A DNA stretch of 64,000 nucleotides from Marinobacter caseinilyticus (lineage in GTDB: Bacteria > Pseudomonadota > Gammaproteobacteria > Pseudomonadales > Oleiphilaceae): the NCBI RefSeq assembly GCF_011074955.1, contig NZ_WUQJ01000006.1, forward strand, positions 1 to 64,000, read 5' to 3'. Positions 56,267-64,000 of this stretch are shown in pieces. The notes under the pieces were generated by a model. That model did no database searches. It was not told where the DNA came from and saw only the letters and a program-made list of their open reading frames with translations. Each line of letters starts with the position of its first letter. Position 1 is the stretch's first letter. The position numbers were made by a program, and so were the translations under genes.

Positions 56267-58168
56267 ATGACTTCACCCGGCAACAACCAGGGCCAGCCAC
56301 CAGCCGATAATCCTCAAGCCTCTGTGCCAAAACAATATTCGTTTTTGTGGCTCAGTGCCGCCATCTTTCTGATGGTGCTTTGGTTGCAGGAAAACCGACA
56401 GCCTCACTTGCAGGAGCTGGCGTATTCGGATTTCAAATCCGCCGTGGTCAATGAGCAGATCGCTGAAATCACTCTCAAAGAAGACAACATAACGGGTCGT
56501 TTTACCGACCGAGGCAAGGCATCGTTCCGCACTGACACCGGGGAAAGGGACAGCGAAGGCTTCCACACCGTTCGTCCACCCATAGCCGACGATTCTCTGC
56601 TGCCACTGCTGGAAGACCACGGCGTGACTATCCGGGCATTGCCTACGGGCCTGACCTGGTGGCAGGAGCTGATAAGAGGCTTTCTGCCCTGGCTACTGCT
56701 ACTGGCTCTGATGTTCTGGTTCTGGGGCGCCGCACAGAAACGCATCGCCCCGGGTGGCCTGTTCGATTTTGGCCGCTCAAAAGCCAGGCGCGCGCGAAAA
56801 GAGACCTCGACTACCACACTGGAAGATGTCGCGGGCATCGAATCGGCCAAACGCGATATTGCCGAAATCATCGATTTTCTCAAGTCTCCGGATAAATACC
56901 GGGCACTGGGCGCCGTGATGCCCAAAGGGGTGCTATTGGTGGGTCCACCCGGCACCGGCAAAACCTTGCTGGCCCGCGCCATTGCCGGTGAAGCCGAAGT
57001 CCCGTTTTTCAGCATCAGTGCGTCGGAGTTTATTGAGATGTTTGTCGGTGTCGGCGCTGCGCGGGTTCGGGACCTTTTTCTGGAGGCCCGCAAGGAAGCA
57101 CCGGCACTGATTTTTATTGACGAACTGGATGCGGTAGGTCGATCCCGGGGAGCGGGTCTGGGGGGCGGCCACGATGAGCGGGAGCAGACCCTGAATCAGA
57201 TCCTGACCGAGATGGATGGCTTTGAGGCCCATGAGAATGTTCTGGTGCTGTCGGCCACCAACCGGCCCGATGTGCTCGACAGCGCTCTGCTCCGTCCGGG
57301 TCGTTTTGACCGCACGATTACTTTGGACCGTCCCCACCGGGACGCGCGCGAGGCCATTCTGAACGTACATGTCCGCAAAGTGCCGCTGGCAGGCGATGTC
57401 AACCTCGCACAGCTGGCGGGCCGCACGATCGGTTTGTCCGGTGCCGATCTGAAGAACCTGGTAAACGAAGCGGCCCTCACCGCCGCACGGGAGAATCTCA
57501 ACTCCGTCAACGCTCATTGCTTCGACGTTGCTCACGATCGCATCGTTCTGGGACAGGAGCGGGACTCCCGACTATCCCCCGCTGAACGGGAAGTAGTGGC
57601 TTATCACGAGTGCGGGCACGCGATCATGGCCTATTACATGCCCAAAGCCGACCCTCTCACCAAGGTGACCATTATTCCGCATGGTGTGGCCATGGGAGTG
57701 ACCGAACAAACCCCGCGGGAAGACCACTACCATCTCACCGAAAGTTACCTGAAAGACCGTATCAAGGTGATGCTTGGCGGACGCTCCGCCGAGAAAATCA
57801 TTTACGGCGAGGTCAGCACCGGCGCCCAAAACGATTTGAAGGAGGCCACCACGTTGATCCGGCGAATGATTGGTCAATGGGGTATGAGTGAAAAAATCGG
57901 ACCACTGGGTTTGAGCATTGGCGAAGAACACGTTTTCCTGGGGCGGGAAATGGGGCTGCCCAGGGAGTTCAGCGAAAAAATGGCCGAGCTGATCGATACT
58001 GAAATCCAGGCTCAGCTAGTGGCGTTGGAAAAAGCCACACTGGAATTCCTCACCGAGCATCGGCGTCAGCTGGAGCTCCTGACCAAAGCGGTCCTTGAGA
58101 AAGAAACTCTTTCTTTAGAGGAAGTTGGTGAAGTTATTGAAAGTGAAAAGAAAAGAAAAACGGCGTGA
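56267..58168 (+). CDS. FtsH-type AAA+ membrane protease (paralogue)
   Basis: A 633-residue protein with a membrane helix near 25-42, a periplasmic loop, a second helix near 130-150, then the AAA+ module: Walker A GPPGTGKT, Walker [10 protein letters not shown] and second region of homology [13 protein letters not shown]. The zinc site is HECGH near residue 446, where most FtsH proteins have HEAGH; the third ligand lies in [12 protein letters not shown]. It degrades membrane and unstable cytosolic proteins. It is likely a second, stress-associated copy, because it is not beside rlmE or folP as housekeeping ftsH usually is. The ribosome binding site is AGGAGA. Confidence 0.93.
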   Translation: MTSPGNNQGQPPADNPQASVPKQYSFLWLSAAIFLMVLWLQENRQPHLQELAYSDFKSAVVNEQIAEITLKEDNITGRFTDRGKASFRTDTGERDSEGFHTVRPPIADDSLLPLLEDHGVTIRALPTGLTWWQELIRGFLPWLLLLALMFWFWGAAQKRIAPGGLFDFGRSKARRARKETSTTTLEDVAGIESAKRDIAEIIDFLKSPDKYRALGAVMPKGVLLVGPPGTGKTLLARAIAGEAEVPFFSISASEFIEMFVGVGAARVRDLFLEARKEAPALIFIDELDAVGRSRGAGLGGGHDEREQTLNQILTEMDGFEAHENVLVLSATNRPDVLDSALLRPGRFDRTITLDRPHRDAREAILNVHVRKVPLAGDVNLAQLAGRTIGLSGADLKNLVNEAALTAARENLNSVNAHCFDVAHDRIVLGQERDSRLSPAEREVVAYHECGHAIMAYYMPKADPLTKVTIIPHGVAMGVTEQTPREDHYHLTESYLKDRIKVMLGGRSAEKIIYGEVSTGAQNDLKEATTLIRRMIGQWGMSEKIGPLGLSIGEEHVFLGREMGLPREFSEKMAELIDTEIQAQLVALEKATLEFLTEHRRQLELLTKAVLEKETLSLEEVGEVIESEKKRKTA

Positions 58169-58282
58169 TTACTCTGCCCAACGACAACCTTTTTCACAAC
58201 GGAAGTCGATTTATACCCGTCAGCGTTTCTGGGCAGTGCCGTTTTCCATTGTTTACTGAGTGCGAACGGTTATCGATAACCC

Positions 58283-58978
58283 CTACCAGGATTCGTTTTT
58301 CGGTCGTAATTCCACCTGGAATGACTGGGCGGACGTCGGCTGTCGGGTGATCTGGAAAATAGCGTGGGCAATATCATGCGGGTTGAGCTTATCGTCGAGT
58401 TGTTGACCTGCCACGGCCTCAGCGTCCACCTGACCATCGATGATGACCAGTGCTACGTGGACACCCTTTGGGGAAAGTTCCTTTGACAGTGACTGTGCCA
58501 TGCTGCGTTGAGCCGCTTTACCGGCAGCAAACCCGGTTGTGTTCAGGCCTCCTCGCAGAGAGGCCGTGGCGCCGATAAATACAATATTACCGTGACCCTC
58601 GCTCACCATCGCCGGCGCGACTGCCTGGGCCGCTGCCAGCGCACTCAAGGCGTTGACTCGCCAACTGCTTTCAAAGTCATCCAGGCGCGTATCGGTAGCT
58701 TTTGCCCAACTGCCGGCACCAGCGTTATAGACCAGCGTGTCAACCGAGCCATATTCCAGCACTACCGCATCAAGTGCAGCAACGATACTGTCAGGATGGT
58801 TGGCATCGGCGGCATAGGCTTTGGCATGGTCGAACGACGCAGCCAGTTGACTGCTTAATGTCGTTGAGCGGGAAATCATCGCGACGTTGTACCCCTGCTC
58901 AGCAAATTGACGGCTGATAGCGGCCCCGTTGCCAGGGCCGATACCAATTATGACGGCGGTCGGTTTGCGGTTGTTCAT
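58283..58978 (-). CDS. Short-chain dehydrogenase/reductase with an altered catalytic site
   Basis: About 231 residues from the ATG at 58978 (AAGGAGACAGCGCC upstream). The cofactor motif is VIIGIGPGNGAAI and the structural motif is VYNAGAGSWAKATD. Where classical enzymes have Ser and Tyr-x3-Lys, the sequence reads FIGATASLRGGLNT and GFAAGKAAQRS, so phenylalanine replaces the catalytic tyrosine. Some SDR-fold proteins with this change act on unusual substrates or are non-catalytic. It is convergent with FtsH, with 114 bases between them. Confidence 0.85.
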   Translation of the reverse strand: MNNRKPTAVIIGIGPGNGAAISRQFAEQGYNVAMISRSTTLSSQLAASFDHAKAYAADANHPDSIVAALDAVVLEYGSVDTLVYNAGAGSWAKATDTRLDDFESSWRVNALSALAAAQAVAPAMVSEGHGNIVFIGATASLRGGLNTTGFAAGKAAQRSMAQSLSKELSPKGVHVALVIIDGQVDAEAVAGQQLDDKLNPHDIAHAIFQITRQPTSAQSFQVELRPKNESW

Positions 58979-59337
58979 GGCGCTGTCTCCTTGCGTTGGC
59001 GTATTCGCGTGCGGGTCTGGGAAGGTTATCTTCAAGACTACGCCCAGCTTGACACATTAGCACGGGGCAGCAGCGCACCTGTTGCTCTAAGCAAACGTTC
59101 AGGTGCCATATTCAACGTCAGAGAAAGCATGTCTCGCTGGCTTTGGAGGGAGAGCCTAAGTCAGACCCATCCAGTGCTGGAAACCGCAAAACAGGGGGTT
59201 GTTTGTAAATCTATCGTGCAAGGCATGTCGATACATGCCGTTCAGGGCAAGACTGTTTATCGATCCGATTGCCAATTCGCTGCACCCGAGTCATCATTCC
59301 ATAACAGTGACGGTGACACTGGGTGTGTTATCCAGGT
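58979..59337. other. Gap upstream of the SDR gene, with a short palindrome
   Basis: No gene is supported on either strand. At 59222-59239 GGCATGT and ACATGCC form a perfect 7-bp inverted repeat with a 4-base loop. It could be a weak terminator of the DUF1127-like gene (minus strand) or an operator. Confidence 0.3.
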
Positions 59338-59490
59338 TCAGAATTTCCAGAAAGGGGTGTTAAGTTTTTGGTGGACGATTTCAGGCGAAAATCCAGCATC
59401 GTTCAGCAGACGACTGTCCAGGCTCAACACCAAATGGGTGAAGTTACGCTTCATTCTCCAGCCTTTGTACAGCGATACGGCTCTTTTCAT
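59338..59490 (-). CDS. DUF1127-like small protein (50 residues)
   Basis: A short minus-strand gene with a clear AGGAG 5 bases before its ATG at 59490. The product has 50 residues and is basic: it begins MKRAVSLYKGWRMKRNF, then LVLSLDSRLLNDAGFSPEI. The pattern W-R-x-x-R ... L-x-x-L-D-x-R-x-L-x-D-x-G is the core of DUF1127 (YjiS-like) proteins. These are small, often stress- or nutrient-regulated and, in alphaproteobacteria, linked to RNA and phosphate metabolism. It is flanked by non-coding DNA on both sides. Confidence 0.65.
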   Translation of the reverse strand: MKRAVSLYKGWRMKRNFTHLVLSLDSRLLNDAGFSPEIVHQKLNTPFWKF

Positions 59491-60118
59491 CTCAACTCCT
59501 AAATAACCAGTGATAGCCAGTGATAACCAAGTGGCGATTTCTCTTCGAAACCGGTCTCGAATTGGCGCGTAGAATAATTGTAAATTGGTGCCTTAAAAAT
59601 ACTTGGAAACCCCTATGTGCACGTTTCGGAGGGGATTTTTGGGTTTACAGGGCATGAAAGTCAGGCCACATTTGAGGTGCTCGAACAGGTTTGTCACGAT
59701 GACTGGACGCAGCGTCGCCAACCGGATGGCATTACCTTGCCTGCGGGGGAAAAACAGGTGCCACGAGCGACATTTTGAGCCCCGCGAGTTCACTATTATC
59801 ATGACCGCTACCCGACTCGGATCATCTGCATTAGACTCGCTGAGTTCAGACAAACTGCTAATAACTCCAGCCTTCTAATGGGTATAAGATGGGTGTTGGT
59901 ATAGAGATTGGCCCCAGAAGGCTGAGCCTTACATCCTGCACTGTGCGAGGACCAAAAGGGGCTTCGGGGCGAGACCTGACATTGCGCAGTATCCGGTGCA
60001 CGCATGCAACGAATCATAGACGCCGCCCCTATCGACGAGTCATCAGCTTGCCGATTGCATATGCGCCCTGTCAGTCCTGTACCTCAATGAATCCATTGCT
60101 ACTCTGAGGGAGTTTATC
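59491..60118. other. Gap upstream of fabH-like gene
   Basis: No supported gene. Frames of 70-90 codons exist on both strands without ribosome binding sites or family features. A near-direct repeat of CCAGTGATA occurs twice at about 59508-59526. GAGGGAG at the right end is the ribosome binding site of the FabH-like gene. Confidence 0.35.
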
Positions 60119-61087
60119 TTGACCTACGCACGAATTGTCGGCACGGGATCTTGCCTGCCCGAAAATGTCATGACAAACAGCGACATGGAGAAGATAGTCG
60201 AGACCAGCGATCAATGGATTCGCGAGCGCACCGGCATCGAACAACGCCACATTGCGGTCGAAGGCGAAACCACGGTCAGTCTTGCTGAGGAAGCTTCGCG
60301 TCAAGCCATCGAAGCGGCAGGAATCAATCCGCACGACATTGATCTGATCATCCTTGCAACGTCAACGCCCGATAAAATTTTCCCCAGTTCCGCGTGCATA
60401 TTGCAGGCCCGGCTCGGCATCCACGGCTGCCCCGCTTTTGATATTCAGGCGGTCTGCAGTGGTTTTGTGTATGCCCTCTCGGTGGCTGACAAGTTCATCA
60501 AAACCGGCAGCAGCAAGAAGGCATTGGTGGTGGGTTCGGAAGTGTTTTCCAAAATCATTAATTGGGAAGACCGGGGCACCTGCGTGTTATTCGGGGATGG
60601 CGCGGGAGCGGTGGTTTTGGAAGCCAACGAGGAAACCGGCATTCTGTCGACCCATATCCATGCTGATGGCCAGTACGAAAACCTGTTACGGGTCCCTTAC
60701 GGTATCGCCGATGGCTATGAGCATGTCAAAGCCGGCAAGGCGTTTGTGGAAATGAAAGGCAACGAAGTCTTTAAAGTGGCGGTAAATACGTTGGGCAAAA
60801 TCGTCGACGAAACCCTTGCCGCCAACCATATGAAAAAGTCCGACATCGACTGGCTGGTCCCCCATCAGGCCAACCTGCGCATCATCACCGCGACCGCCAA
60901 AAAATTGAATATGTCCATGGACCAGGTCGTTGTCACCGTTAATAAGCACGGTAACACCTCGGCGGCATCGATTCCGTTAGCACTGGACGTTGCGGTGCGC
61001 GATGGCAGGATCAAGAAAAACGAAATATTGCTACTGGAAGCGTTTGGGGGCGGGTTTACCTGGGGATCTGCCCTGATCAGATACTGA
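60119..61087 (+). CDS. 3-oxoacyl-ACP synthase III (FabH-like)
   Basis: A 322-residue KAS III enzyme with a TTG start at 60119 after GAGGGAG. The catalytic triad is clear: cysteine in [14 protein letters not shown], histidine in [11 protein letters not shown] and asparagine in [16 protein letters not shown]. It condenses an acyl-CoA primer with malonyl-ACP. No plsX, fabD or acpP is adjacent, as would be expected for the housekeeping copy, so it may be an extra copy or a stand-alone housekeeping one. Confidence 0.93.
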   Translation: MTYARIVGTGSCLPENVMTNSDMEKIVETSDQWIRERTGIEQRHIAVEGETTVSLAEEASRQAIEAAGINPHDIDLIILATSTPDKIFPSSACILQARLGIHGCPAFDIQAVCSGFVYALSVADKFIKTGSSKKALVVGSEVFSKIINWEDRGTCVLFGDGAGAVVLEANEETGILSTHIHADGQYENLLRVPYGIADGYEHVKAGKAFVEMKGNEVFKVAVNTLGKIVDETLAANHMKKSDIDWLVPHQANLRIITATAKKLNMSMDQVVVTVNKHGNTSAASIPLALDVAVRDGRIKKNEILLLEAFGGGFTWGSALIRY

Positions 61088-61235
61088 ACCGGTCGGTTGA
61101 ATCGGCCTCAAAGGCAGTGCATCTTCGTTGCTTTCACTGCACTCTCGCTACACTCTGACCAGTCTCTGCCCCCTGCCATTGTGCCCGACCTCACCAAGCC
61201 GGGCACTCACTCGGTACAGGTTCGCAGACGCCTAC

Positions 61236-61478
61236 TCAGGCACTGGAAAGGATGGCCAACAGTTTTTGCGTATGCTCCGCAGTCTCACTTCCAAGGCTTG
61301 TCAGATAACCCCCGTCTTTTTGCGTGATTAAGCCTTTCTTGTAGAGCCGCTCGGCGGCGGCGACCGTTTCAGGGGCAGCCGAATGCTGATGCACCTTAAT
61401 GCCCTCCTGGCCAGAAGACAGATTGAACAAAGCCAATAGATTGAGCTCTTCGATATGATCCGGCGAAAATGGCATAGT
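61236..61478 (-). CDS. TIGR02647 family small protein
   Basis: An 80-residue protein from an ATG at 61478 after AAGGA. It begins MPFSPDHIEELNLLALFNL, and the segments QEGIKVHQHSAAPE and GLITQKDGGYLTSLG are typical of TIGR02647. This family is found in gammaproteobacteria, annotated as DNA-binding and likely winged-helix. It is convergent with the FabH-like gene. An upstream in-frame start would add 13 residues but has no ribosome binding site. Confidence 0.85.
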   Translation of the reverse strand, partial: TMPFSPDHIEELNLLALFNLSSGQEGIKVHQHSAAPETVAAAERLYKKGLITQKDGGYLTSLGSETAEHTQKLLAILSSA

Positions 61479-61618
61479 GATTCCTTGTCTTATTGTTGGA
61501 ACTGCTGTGTTGGGCATTGGTTACTCTGTAGTTTTATACGAATATTCGCCATCCTACAAAGGTGACAGATCATCACGCCGTCGACATCCGTTCAAACACA
61601 TGTGTGTCGCATGCCCTT

Positions 61619-62356
61619 TTACCGGTTGTCCGAAAAATATTTCTCGTGAATCCGGTCAACAGTTCCTGCCGTTTTTATGGTTTCCAGCGCCTGTCGGAAT
61701 TTCTGTACCATCTCTGGGTCACTGTCCTTGCTGAACGCGATGTACAGTTGGTCAGACAGATCATCAATTCGCCATACCCGCTCAAATTGAGACCGGTCCA
61801 GTCCCTGTTGCCTGACCTGGTAGTTGAACGACGCCTCGTCGTACGCGATCAGATCCACCCGGGCTCTGGCCAGTCGTTTCAGGTTCTGGGTGTCCCTTGA
61901 GACCACATCCAAGGTACTAAAACCCTGATCTTTCAAATAACGGGTGATGACGTCGGCCTTGGAGCATCCGATGGCATAGTTTTTCGCGTCGTCCAGCGAG
62001 TTAACCACAATATCATCGCGTTTTTTTAACCGGTAAAGCGACGTCTGATAAGGCGCAATCGCTCCGATCCACTCAAACTCGTCTTCCCGCTCGGGAATTC
62101 TGGCAATAGAGTAAATCAGGTGATTTTTCTGACTGGAGGCCAAACGGTACGACCTGGCCCAAGGATAGAACTTTATGTCGATATCCATATCCAGTTCCCG
62201 CAGGACCGCTAATACCACTTCGGTTGAAAGGCCTTTGGGTTCACCGTTTTCCTGAAAATTGTACGGCGGGAAATTTTCCGTCACGACGGTAACGGCCTGG
62301 CCAAAACACAGTACTGGCACCCAGCAACACAAAAATACGACAGCAAGTCTGTTCAT
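61619..62356 (-). CDS. Periplasmic solute-binding protein (SBP family 3)
   Basis: A 245-residue protein with a signal peptide (LAVVFLCCWVPVLCFG). The mature part begins VTVVTENFPPYNFQENGEPK, the standard opening of family 3 amino-acid-type binding proteins, with WIGAIAPYQTSLYRLK and DLIAYDEASFNYQV further on. No ABC permease or ATPase is adjacent, so it may work alone as a sensor-type or orphan binding protein, as many such gammaproteobacterial copies do. Confidence 0.88.
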   Translation of the reverse strand: MNRLAVVFLCCWVPVLCFGQAVTVVTENFPPYNFQENGEPKGLSTEVVLAVLRELDMDIDIKFYPWARSYRLASSQKNHLIYSIARIPEREDEFEWIGAIAPYQTSLYRLKKRDDIVVNSLDDAKNYAIGCSKADVITRYLKDQGFSTLDVVSRDTQNLKRLARARVDLIAYDEASFNYQVRQQGLDRSQFERVWRIDDLSDQLYIAFSKDSDPEMVQKFRQALETIKTAGTVDRIHEKYFSDNR

Positions 62357-62523
62357 ATACGTTTCACCAATACATCAGGACAAGTGGTCCTACCCGCGAA
62401 AAATAGCCAGTGTCTCTATTGATGACATACGAGCAAGTTGGATTCTGGGCCTGTTTTGTTATGGTTTTTAGCTCTGGACGCGGCAACCACTGTTCCGTGA
62501 CGACCTGAGGTTGCCGGCCGCAT

Positions 62524-62775
62524 TCACAACCTCTTTTCGTGGCGAGTCAGCTCGCGGTAGAGCGTGTCTTTTAAATGAGCACGTTCGATTTTCATATCGT
62601 TGAAGTGATCGTCACTTGTTGGAACTTCCCGGACTTCCAGACCCCGAATTTTCTTGTCCAGCTCATCGTAGCGTTTACTGAGCTTTCGAAAGTGGTCGTC
62701 CGTCTTATTCAAATTACTGATGTTTTCACGATGTTGCGGGAAATCAATAACCAAAGCATGATCACTGATGGACAT
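62524..62775 (-). CDS. YdcH-family (DUF465) small protein
   Basis: An 83-residue helical protein from the ATG at 62775 after AAGGGAGAC. The segments DDHFRKLSKRYDELDKKI and IERAHLKDTLYRELTRH match the YdcH/DUF465 coiled-coil family, whose function is unknown. Confidence 0.82.
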   Translation of the reverse strand: MSISDHALVIDFPQHRENISNLNKTDDHFRKLSKRYDELDKKIRGLEVREVPTSDDHFNDMKIERAHLKDTLYRELTRHEKRL

Positions 62776-62997
62776 TGCGAAGTCTCCCTTGAATTGGCCA
62801 GTAAACATTCAACATGGCAGTGGTTGGTTATGGGCCGATGCAGCAAAAACATTAGCTTTCACCAACTGTTAAAGGATTCGAGCCTCTTCTAAAGTATACA
62901 TCTGATCGTAAAAAAGGCCTGATGGTGGGTTTTACGCCTGATCTCCCAGTCCGCGAGTGTGGCGCGCACCGACATACGATCCGGCGGCATTAATGCC

Positions 62998-63687
62998 CTA
63001 ACTACCCCCACCCATGCCACTAAAAAAACTCGTTAAAACGACCAAGGCAATAATCCATCCGATGACGGCTGGCCAAAAATTCGTCATTTTTGGTGAGCTG
63101 GCCTGTTCTTGCTCACGTTCTGAGTCATGGCTATCCGGACGTTGTGCTGACTCGATTCTGGCTGTGTCGTGGGGAACTTCGGGCGTTTGCATCGGTAAAC
63201 TGTCCCAACCAAACCAGTCACCCAGATAACGCACGACATCCGATGGGAATGCGCCATTTTCGGCCAGCGGCCGCACGTCCTGCTCCAGTTCACGGCCAAT
63301 CTGTTGGCGCATGGCCTCTTCATCGGCTGGGGGTTCCGCCAAAATAGCCCGCCATACCGAAGGATCCTGAGCGCGCGCGGAGTCATTCAGCATTGCCCTG
63401 ACCTGAATAACCGTTTCCCTCGCGATCTGCTGTTCTTTTGCACTCAGGCGTGGGCGATCCTCCTCTGACTCGGGGGCGAACTGGCTCTCAGCCGTTGCCA
63501 CAGACTCATCGTGACGGTGGGCTGGTGTCGGGTTACTCACGCCGCACTCTTTCAGCGCCTGGCGATAGGCATCCTCCAACACCTTTTGCTCGTCCCCTGA
63601 TACAAACTTTCGCTGAACTTCAAAGGCCTCGTCTATTTCAGACCGGTGCCGGGTAGGCTCAATCCCTAGTACATCCCAACAACTCAT
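62998..63687 (-). CDS. J-domain-like membrane-anchored protein
   Basis: About 229 residues from the ATG at 63687, preceded by GGGAG; an ATG at 63705 and a GTG at 63717 are alternatives. The N-terminus (CWDVLGIEPTRHRSEIDEAF, then EDAYRQAL) resembles a short or degenerate J-domain, without a visible HPD motif. The middle is acidic and helical. A single membrane helix near the end (FWPAVIGWIIALVVLTSFFS) makes it a C-terminally anchored protein. The loss of HPD means it may not stimulate DnaK. Confidence 0.6.
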   Translation of the reverse strand: MSCWDVLGIEPTRHRSEIDEAFEVQRKFVSGDEQKVLEDAYRQALKECGVSNPTPAHRHDESVATAESQFAPESEEDRPRLSAKEQQIARETVIQVRAMLNDSARAQDPSVWRAILAEPPADEEAMRQQIGRELEQDVRPLAENGAFPSDVVRYLGDWFGWDSLPMQTPEVPHDTARIESAQRPDSHDSEREQEQASSPKMTNFWPAVIGWIIALVVLTSFFSGMGGGS

Positions 63688-63724
63688 CGTCACTCGCTCC
63701 CTCATAGGTTGATTCACTGCAATC

Positions 63725-63738
63725 TCGATAAATATCGA
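63725..63738. promoter_or_regulatory. Palindrome in the divergent promoter region
   Basis: TCGATA and TATCGA form a perfect 6-bp dyad with an AA spacer, between the divergent J-domain-like gene and the secreted-protein gene. An AT-rich stretch (about 63763-63774) on the plus side could be a -10 region. Function is inferred from position. Confidence 0.3.
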
Positions 63739-63825
63739 AAATTGGCTGACAAATTGCGCATTATTAATATAAGTTAACCCGATGCTTACGCTGTCTCGAA
63801 CCTGTGCGACCTTACCAAAAAAAGA

Positions 63826-64000
63826 ATGTCTCTTACGATGATTTTACCTGCTTCGCGAAACGTCTATAAGTCTGTGTTCAATGTCTTGATTGGCGTGGCC
63901 TTCACGCTGGCGCTTCCGGCCTATGGCCAGAGTGACCTGCCAGAGCCGCAATGGGGCGCTTTTGATTCGTCAGGGACTGAAGAGGATTATTCGTTTCTAT
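63826..64000 (+). CDS. Start of a secreted protein, cut by the window end
   Basis: An ATG at 63826 (alternatively 63838) opens a frame that runs out of the window. The first 58 residues contain a signal peptide: hydrophobic VFNVLIGVAFTLALP, probable cleavage after AYGQ. The mature start is SDLPEPQWGAFDSSG. Too little is visible to name a family. Confidence 0.55.
   Translation, partial: MSLTMILPASRNVYKSVFNVLIGVAFTLALPAYGQSDLPEPQWGAFDSSGTEEDYSFL

Noticed and set aside
58907..59506. Plus-strand frame of 199 codons upstream of the SDR gene
   Set aside because: It overlaps the SDR 5' end and the better-supported DUF1127-like gene, and has no family features.
1..64000. tRNA, rRNA and CRISPR arrays
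   Set aside because: I looked for cloverleaf ends, rRNA cores and regularly spaced repeats and saw none; a covariance-model scan would be needed to exclude small RNAs.

Overview
The window is a chromosomal segment of a gammaproteobacterium. This placement is an inference. It rests on an E. coli-type LexA box in front of umuDC, a TIGR02647 protein, a YdcH protein, a MocR regulator, malate:quinone oxidoreductase and an outer-membrane style of protein content. A marine Marinobacter/Oceanospirillales-like relative fits, but the sequence does not prove it. No rRNA, tRNA or CRISPR array is visible.

Region 1 (1-11.4 kb) is a loosely packed accessory stretch. It holds the 3' end of a REP-associated transposase, an AraC stump, a MipA-like porin, CcoG with a long hairpin over its ribosome binding site, a MocR regulator, a secreted LVIVD-repeat protein with a PA domain, SelO, and decayed pieces of a MerR regulator and a PAS chemoreceptor.

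Region 2 (11.4-30 kb) is the most striking part: one tightly overlapping plus-strand operon of seven genes (about 18.5 kb). Two proteins are recognisable as the core of poly-gamma-glutamate (PGA) synthesis: a tandem PgsC/CapC membrane protein and a giant PgsB/CapB ligase. Around them lie a CHASE2 histidine-kinase homologue without its phosphoacceptor histidine, a lone receiver domain, a large periplasmic protein, a hydrolase-like protein and a 1589-residue protein with a probable outer-membrane barrel. I read this as a Gram-negative machine for making, trimming and exporting a poly-amino-acid, with no closely described counterpart that I know of.

Region 3 (30-37 kb) is a stress-type gene set: a GroEL paralogue without GroES, a phosphoribosyltransferase, an APH-like kinase, a PRPP synthetase, an alpha/beta hydrolase, a CapA-family protein and a DUF3775 protein. 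CapA is the third classical PGA gene, here in a separate operon. Related stress functions (PfkB sugar kinase, Mg2+ P-type ATPase, FtsH paralogue, SDR) reappear at 52.4-59 kb.

Region 4 (37-64 kb) carries a LexA-controlled umuDC with two single-C frameshifts, a 1.7-kilo-residue TSP3-repeat lipoprotein, an mqo-idh pair in which the isocitrate dehydrogenase has an internal duplication, an ATP-grasp ligase, a broken histone deacetylase, a HEPN-like protein, FabH and several small conserved proteins. A 50-codon DUF1127-like gene at 59338-59490 is easily missed.
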